A stretch of 64,000 nt of DNA, taken from NCBI GenBank assembly GCA_023105745.1, contig JALGQZ010000006.1, forward strand, positions 1,971,468 to 2,035,467. Reading direction: 5' to 3'. Of the stretch, positions 60,880 through 64,000 are shown piece after piece (positions within the stretch are counted from its first letter, which is position 1; each line of letters begins with the position of its first letter). Under the pieces are notes generated by a model. That model was not told where the DNA came from. It did no database searches and saw only the letters and a list, made by a program, of their open reading frames with translations. Both the position numbers and the translations under genes were made by a program. Source of the stretch: Austropuccinia psidii (lineage: Eukaryota > Basidiomycota > Pucciniomycetes > Pucciniales > Sphaerophragmiaceae).

Positions 60880-60897
60880 TTTTTCGGTGGTAGGGAA
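60880..60897 (+). promoter_or_regulatory. B polypurine-like tract
   Basis: TTTTCGGTGGTAGGGAA precedes the 3' LTR start TGTGAGCC. It is a weaker purine run than in family A. Confidence 0.55.
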
Positions 60898-63056
60898 TGT
60901 GAGCCTGTGAGGTATGTATAACATACCCATAAGGCCACAAATGACTTTATACAAAGTTAAATTTTTCTTTAACAGACTTTTTAATTGAATTTAAAATAAA
61001 AAATAACAAAAAATAAGTATAACTTTTTTTTGGATAAAAAAAGTTATAAATATTATGTCATTTTTGGATTCTACACCAAAAATAACCTAGGGTACACCCA
61101 TAAGGTGTTATACCCAAAAACACTTCTAATGTTATTGGAATATTTAAGAATCTCACAGTACTAATGTAACTTTTTTAACATTTTTTAAAATTGTTAAGTT
61201 TAAGCTTAAATAAGCTTAAGTTTAAAGTTGCATAAGGTTTATGTGAACTTACCAAAATTTTAGTTAAAATTGAGGTGTGGTGTATATTTACTGAATTGGC
61301 TAAGGATCTGCCATACAGAATGTAAATCCTGCGTGAGGTCAATTTAAAAGGGTTTAAGGCCATAGTATGGCTTTAAACAAATAAAAGGGCAAAATCCACG
61401 CAGAAAGGTGGGACAAAGGAAAAACACCAAATAGAGCTGGGGTACCCAACTTTTTGGATCTGAAAGATTAAATTAAGGTTGTCCACCTGTATTGGAGGAT
61501 TTTAAACCTTATTAAGACTTTAAGATTAGACTTTGATCCAACATTAAAGCTTAAACTGGTTTTATCCCAATTTAGACAGGAATTTCAAGCTGCCAAAGGG
61601 TAAATATCAATATGCAGGCTTGAATATAAGGTTTTAAGAACTGTCAAAACTTAAATAAGCTTAAAAATTTAAGTTTACAAGCGTTAAAACCTTATCAAAA
61701 GTTAAGGTTTGGTGTGTATTGCTATTTTAAGTGGAAAATTAGCAATAACTTCAAAAATTCATTAGCAATCCAATTCTTAATGGATTTGCTTGAAGGTTTC
61801 ACGCAGCTTACAATTTAATATTATCTATATATAAATTAAATATCAAGTATCTTTTATCAATAAATTTTCTGGGTACTTAGCCTGGAAATTTACTCTTTTA
61901 ATTAAAGCTCAAAGAAAATTATAATTTCTTTAAAAATTAATTAAAAATTGAGTTTAAGAGATTTCTGCTTGAAACTCTATTTTTAAGTTGTTCATGTGAT
62001 GAACGTTAATATAAATAAGTTTCTTTATATTGAAAACATAAAATAACTAGTTTAAATGAGGATTAAAGCTACATGGAGTTAAGAATAACACTGGTAACTT
62101 TAAATTGGAACTAAAAATAAGTTAACTTAAGCTAAGAAATTTATTTTTAAGCATGGTTTTTCAGTTTTGACTTGAGCACGCCCTCTATATTCATTATGAA
62201 TCATGAGAGCTGCTCTGAAGACATAAAAAGAGTCTTTTCACCACTGTTTTTGTCCATCAATTATTATCAAATCCAATCATATTAGAAATTTAAACAGTTA
62301 AAGTTTTATTAAATATAAAATCTTATTATTAAAGTAATTCTTAAGTTATTTAATTCTTCATTAATTAAAATTAAAGAATTGAGATCATAGAACTCAGATT
62401 ATTTTTGTAATCACCAATAATATATTTTATTACATAGAATTATCATCTTAAATATCTTCTAAAAATCCACAAATTCCTCTTAAAAACTCTTTCATCATGA
62501 TTTTTATCATGAAAAGTTGTTTTATCTTTAAAAATATTGATTTCTGGCGTGTTTTTAACCTATGATTATTACTTAATATTATAACTGTTGTTGTTTGACT
62601 TGTTGTATTAAATAAATATTATAAGTATGTTATCTCTAAAGTTCTATATTTTTTTATGTAGTATTAGTTTTTTTTAGAATTTTTCTATAAGAATTATTTC
62701 TGCACAGTGTATGTTGTAATTCTTTATGAATAATATTTATATTATTTACAAGTGGTTAATATTCATATTTTCCATGTGTAATTGTCTCATTAAGAGCTTT
62801 ACACTTCTTATTTTTATAATTTTCAGTGACTATAACAATAATAGAATAATTATAATTTATTATAACTATTATATTTTTTTTATTATTATATCTTTATAAT
62901 AATAATTAGATTCATTTTTTTTATATAATTCTTTTTAATAATTATATTAAAATTTGTGGTTATAATATTTCATTATATTATATATTTCTACTCAGGATAG
63001 TCATAGTACTCTTGATATTGCTACTATTATCAAGAGTTTCATAGACAAACCTTACA
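60898..63056 (+). repeat. B 3' LTR, 2159 bp
   Basis: It runs TGTGAGCCTGTGAGG...CAAACCTTACA and pairs with 50311-52437. It is followed by the right TTTTC duplication. It contains no gene. Confidence 0.92.
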
Positions 63057-64000
63057 TTTTCACATAACTTATGAAACTATAGTGGGAAAATTACACTCTC
63101 TGTTCACCAGAACTGCAAAGAAATGGTATTACAAGATGAGACAAGATCATGGAAAACATGATTGTTCTTGGTGGAAATCTGAAATGATTACTAAATGGGC
63201 CAATAATTCTTGGAGGTTTAAAGTGGAGAATGCTTTTTAAAGTTTCATTTTTAACTCAAAAAAGGATAAACCACTTACTTGGTTCTTCAAGAAGAAAGAC
63301 AGGTTATTTGCTTTACACCCAGATATGTCTGACACCATGATTAATATGAAAATATTAATAAAATGTTGAGGAGATCTGGAACATGCTATCAAGTGTTGAT
63401 GTGTAGAACCCTGTTCAACAGAAGGCTACATTAATGAAATGGAAGATATCATTACTAGAACAAGAATTGGTAAAACTTGGACTAAAATTCCTATGGAGTC
63501 CAAAATGGTCCCAAAGATTTTGAGAGAAGGCAGCAAATCTGGAAGACCTGTCTTGAAGTGTCATAAATGTGGAAGCACTTCACATTTAGCCAAAACTTGC
63601 ACCAAAAAGACAGAAATCAATGAAGTTCAAGTGATTGAAGAAGCTCAGTGTACTGAAGAGAAAGAGTAATCTGATCTAGAATCTGCAGTCTCTGAGGATA
63701 CACCAGTAGAGGACTATCCCATTGAAAACATTACAGCTTTGTTTGAGGTCACAGAAGTCCATACTCACTTTCCACAATAGAGTGAGGATTGCTATAACCT
63801 GATAAATATCCAGGATGCCAGAATTTTTAAGACTAAACCTGCTAGAGGTAAAGGATACACTGCTGTAGCATCTTGTATCACATCAATTCTGATGGATGAT
63901 ATTGAAGCCAAGGTAAATTTGGATACAGGGGCATTTAGCACTTGTGAAGTACAAGAATGAATACAGAGATAGTAGTAATGGACAATTGTACATCTCAAAA
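63057..64000 (+). pseudogene. C2 gag continuation and start of protease, cut by window end
   Basis: The capsid frame resumes after the B insertion (IVGKLHSLFTRTAKKWYYK, WWKSEMITKWANNSWRF). TAA at 63238-63240, TGA stops near 63367-63399, a stop at 63667-63669 and TAG near 63778 show decay. A zinc knuckle CHKCGSTSHLAKTC spans about 63559-63600. The protease motif reads LDTGAF near 63918-63935, the canonical form. The window ends within the protease. Confidence 0.87.

Larger units (their letters stand above)
50311..63056 (+). mobile_element. Complete family-B Ty3-type retrotransposon, decayed
   Basis: It is bounded by TTTTC (50306-50310 and 63057-63061), and the C2 gag resumes in frame on the right. 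The order is 5' LTR 50311-52437, primer-binding site 52440, leader, accessory exon, gag, pol, polypurine-like tract and 3' LTR 60898-63056. A solo A LTR of 1833 bp is nested inside. The LTRs differ at about 7 of the first 90 bases, so this insertion is several times older than A1. Confidence 0.93.

Noticed and set aside
1..64000. CRISPR arrays, rRNA and tRNA genes, telomere repeats
   Set aside because: I saw no direct-repeat/spacer array, no recognisable RNA gene and no TTAGGG run. The tandem repeats are contiguous minisatellites.

Overview
This window looks like nuclear DNA of a rust fungus (Basidiomycota, Pucciniales). It is AT-rich, its introns are short (58-86 nt, GT...AG, often with a CTRAY-like branch site), and it is almost entirely transposable elements. 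The Gag/Pol proteins most resemble, from memory and unchecked, those of the myrtle rust Austropuccinia psidii. No rRNA, tRNA or CRISPR was recognised.

Left third (1-16.3 kb), less AT-rich: the end of a family-A LTR (1-981); a 40-bp minisatellite (about 1226-1850); a decayed minus-strand gene with a Zn2Cys6-like cluster (2260-3711); a 372-bp tandem duplication (4221-4964); a decayed SNF2 helicase gene (6692-9260); an intact-looking three-exon minus-strand gene of unknown function, 645 aa (9434-11495); and, diverging from it, a decayed tnp2/CACTA-type (Plavaka-like) transposase (12456-15615). The last two, perhaps with the helicase, may belong to one large DNA transposon.

Right three quarters (16.3-64 kb): nested Ty3/gypsy-type LTR retrotransposons, named here A, B, C and E, plus LTR-only families D and F. 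C1 (minus, truncated) lies in E (minus). A1 (minus, complete, 25635-35713, 5-bp duplication CAACC) lies in what looks like the 5' LTR of E. E appears to sit in the leader of A2 (plus). A2 carries a solo D LTR (AATAT) and itself sits in an F LTR. F and a second solo D LTR lie in the leader of C2 (plus). The gag of C2 is split by complete element B (50311-63056, TTTTC), which carries a solo A LTR (53056-54888, CAAAC).

Main observation: three families (A, B, C) each carry a second open frame in +1 phase overlapping the N-terminal half of gag. It is preceded by a small open exon upstream of the gag ATG, and a 62-65-nt intron with conserved position and phase would join the two. In B and C a second 63-66-nt intron would remove the only in-frame stops. 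B and C share peptides in this frame (ERHxWRMPxLPPxP, YPQxYRIP, VFNMARTLM) where the gag frame is barely conserved. This predicts a spliced accessory protein of about 270-285 aa made from the mRNA that, unspliced, makes Gag-Pol. It is inferred from sequence only.
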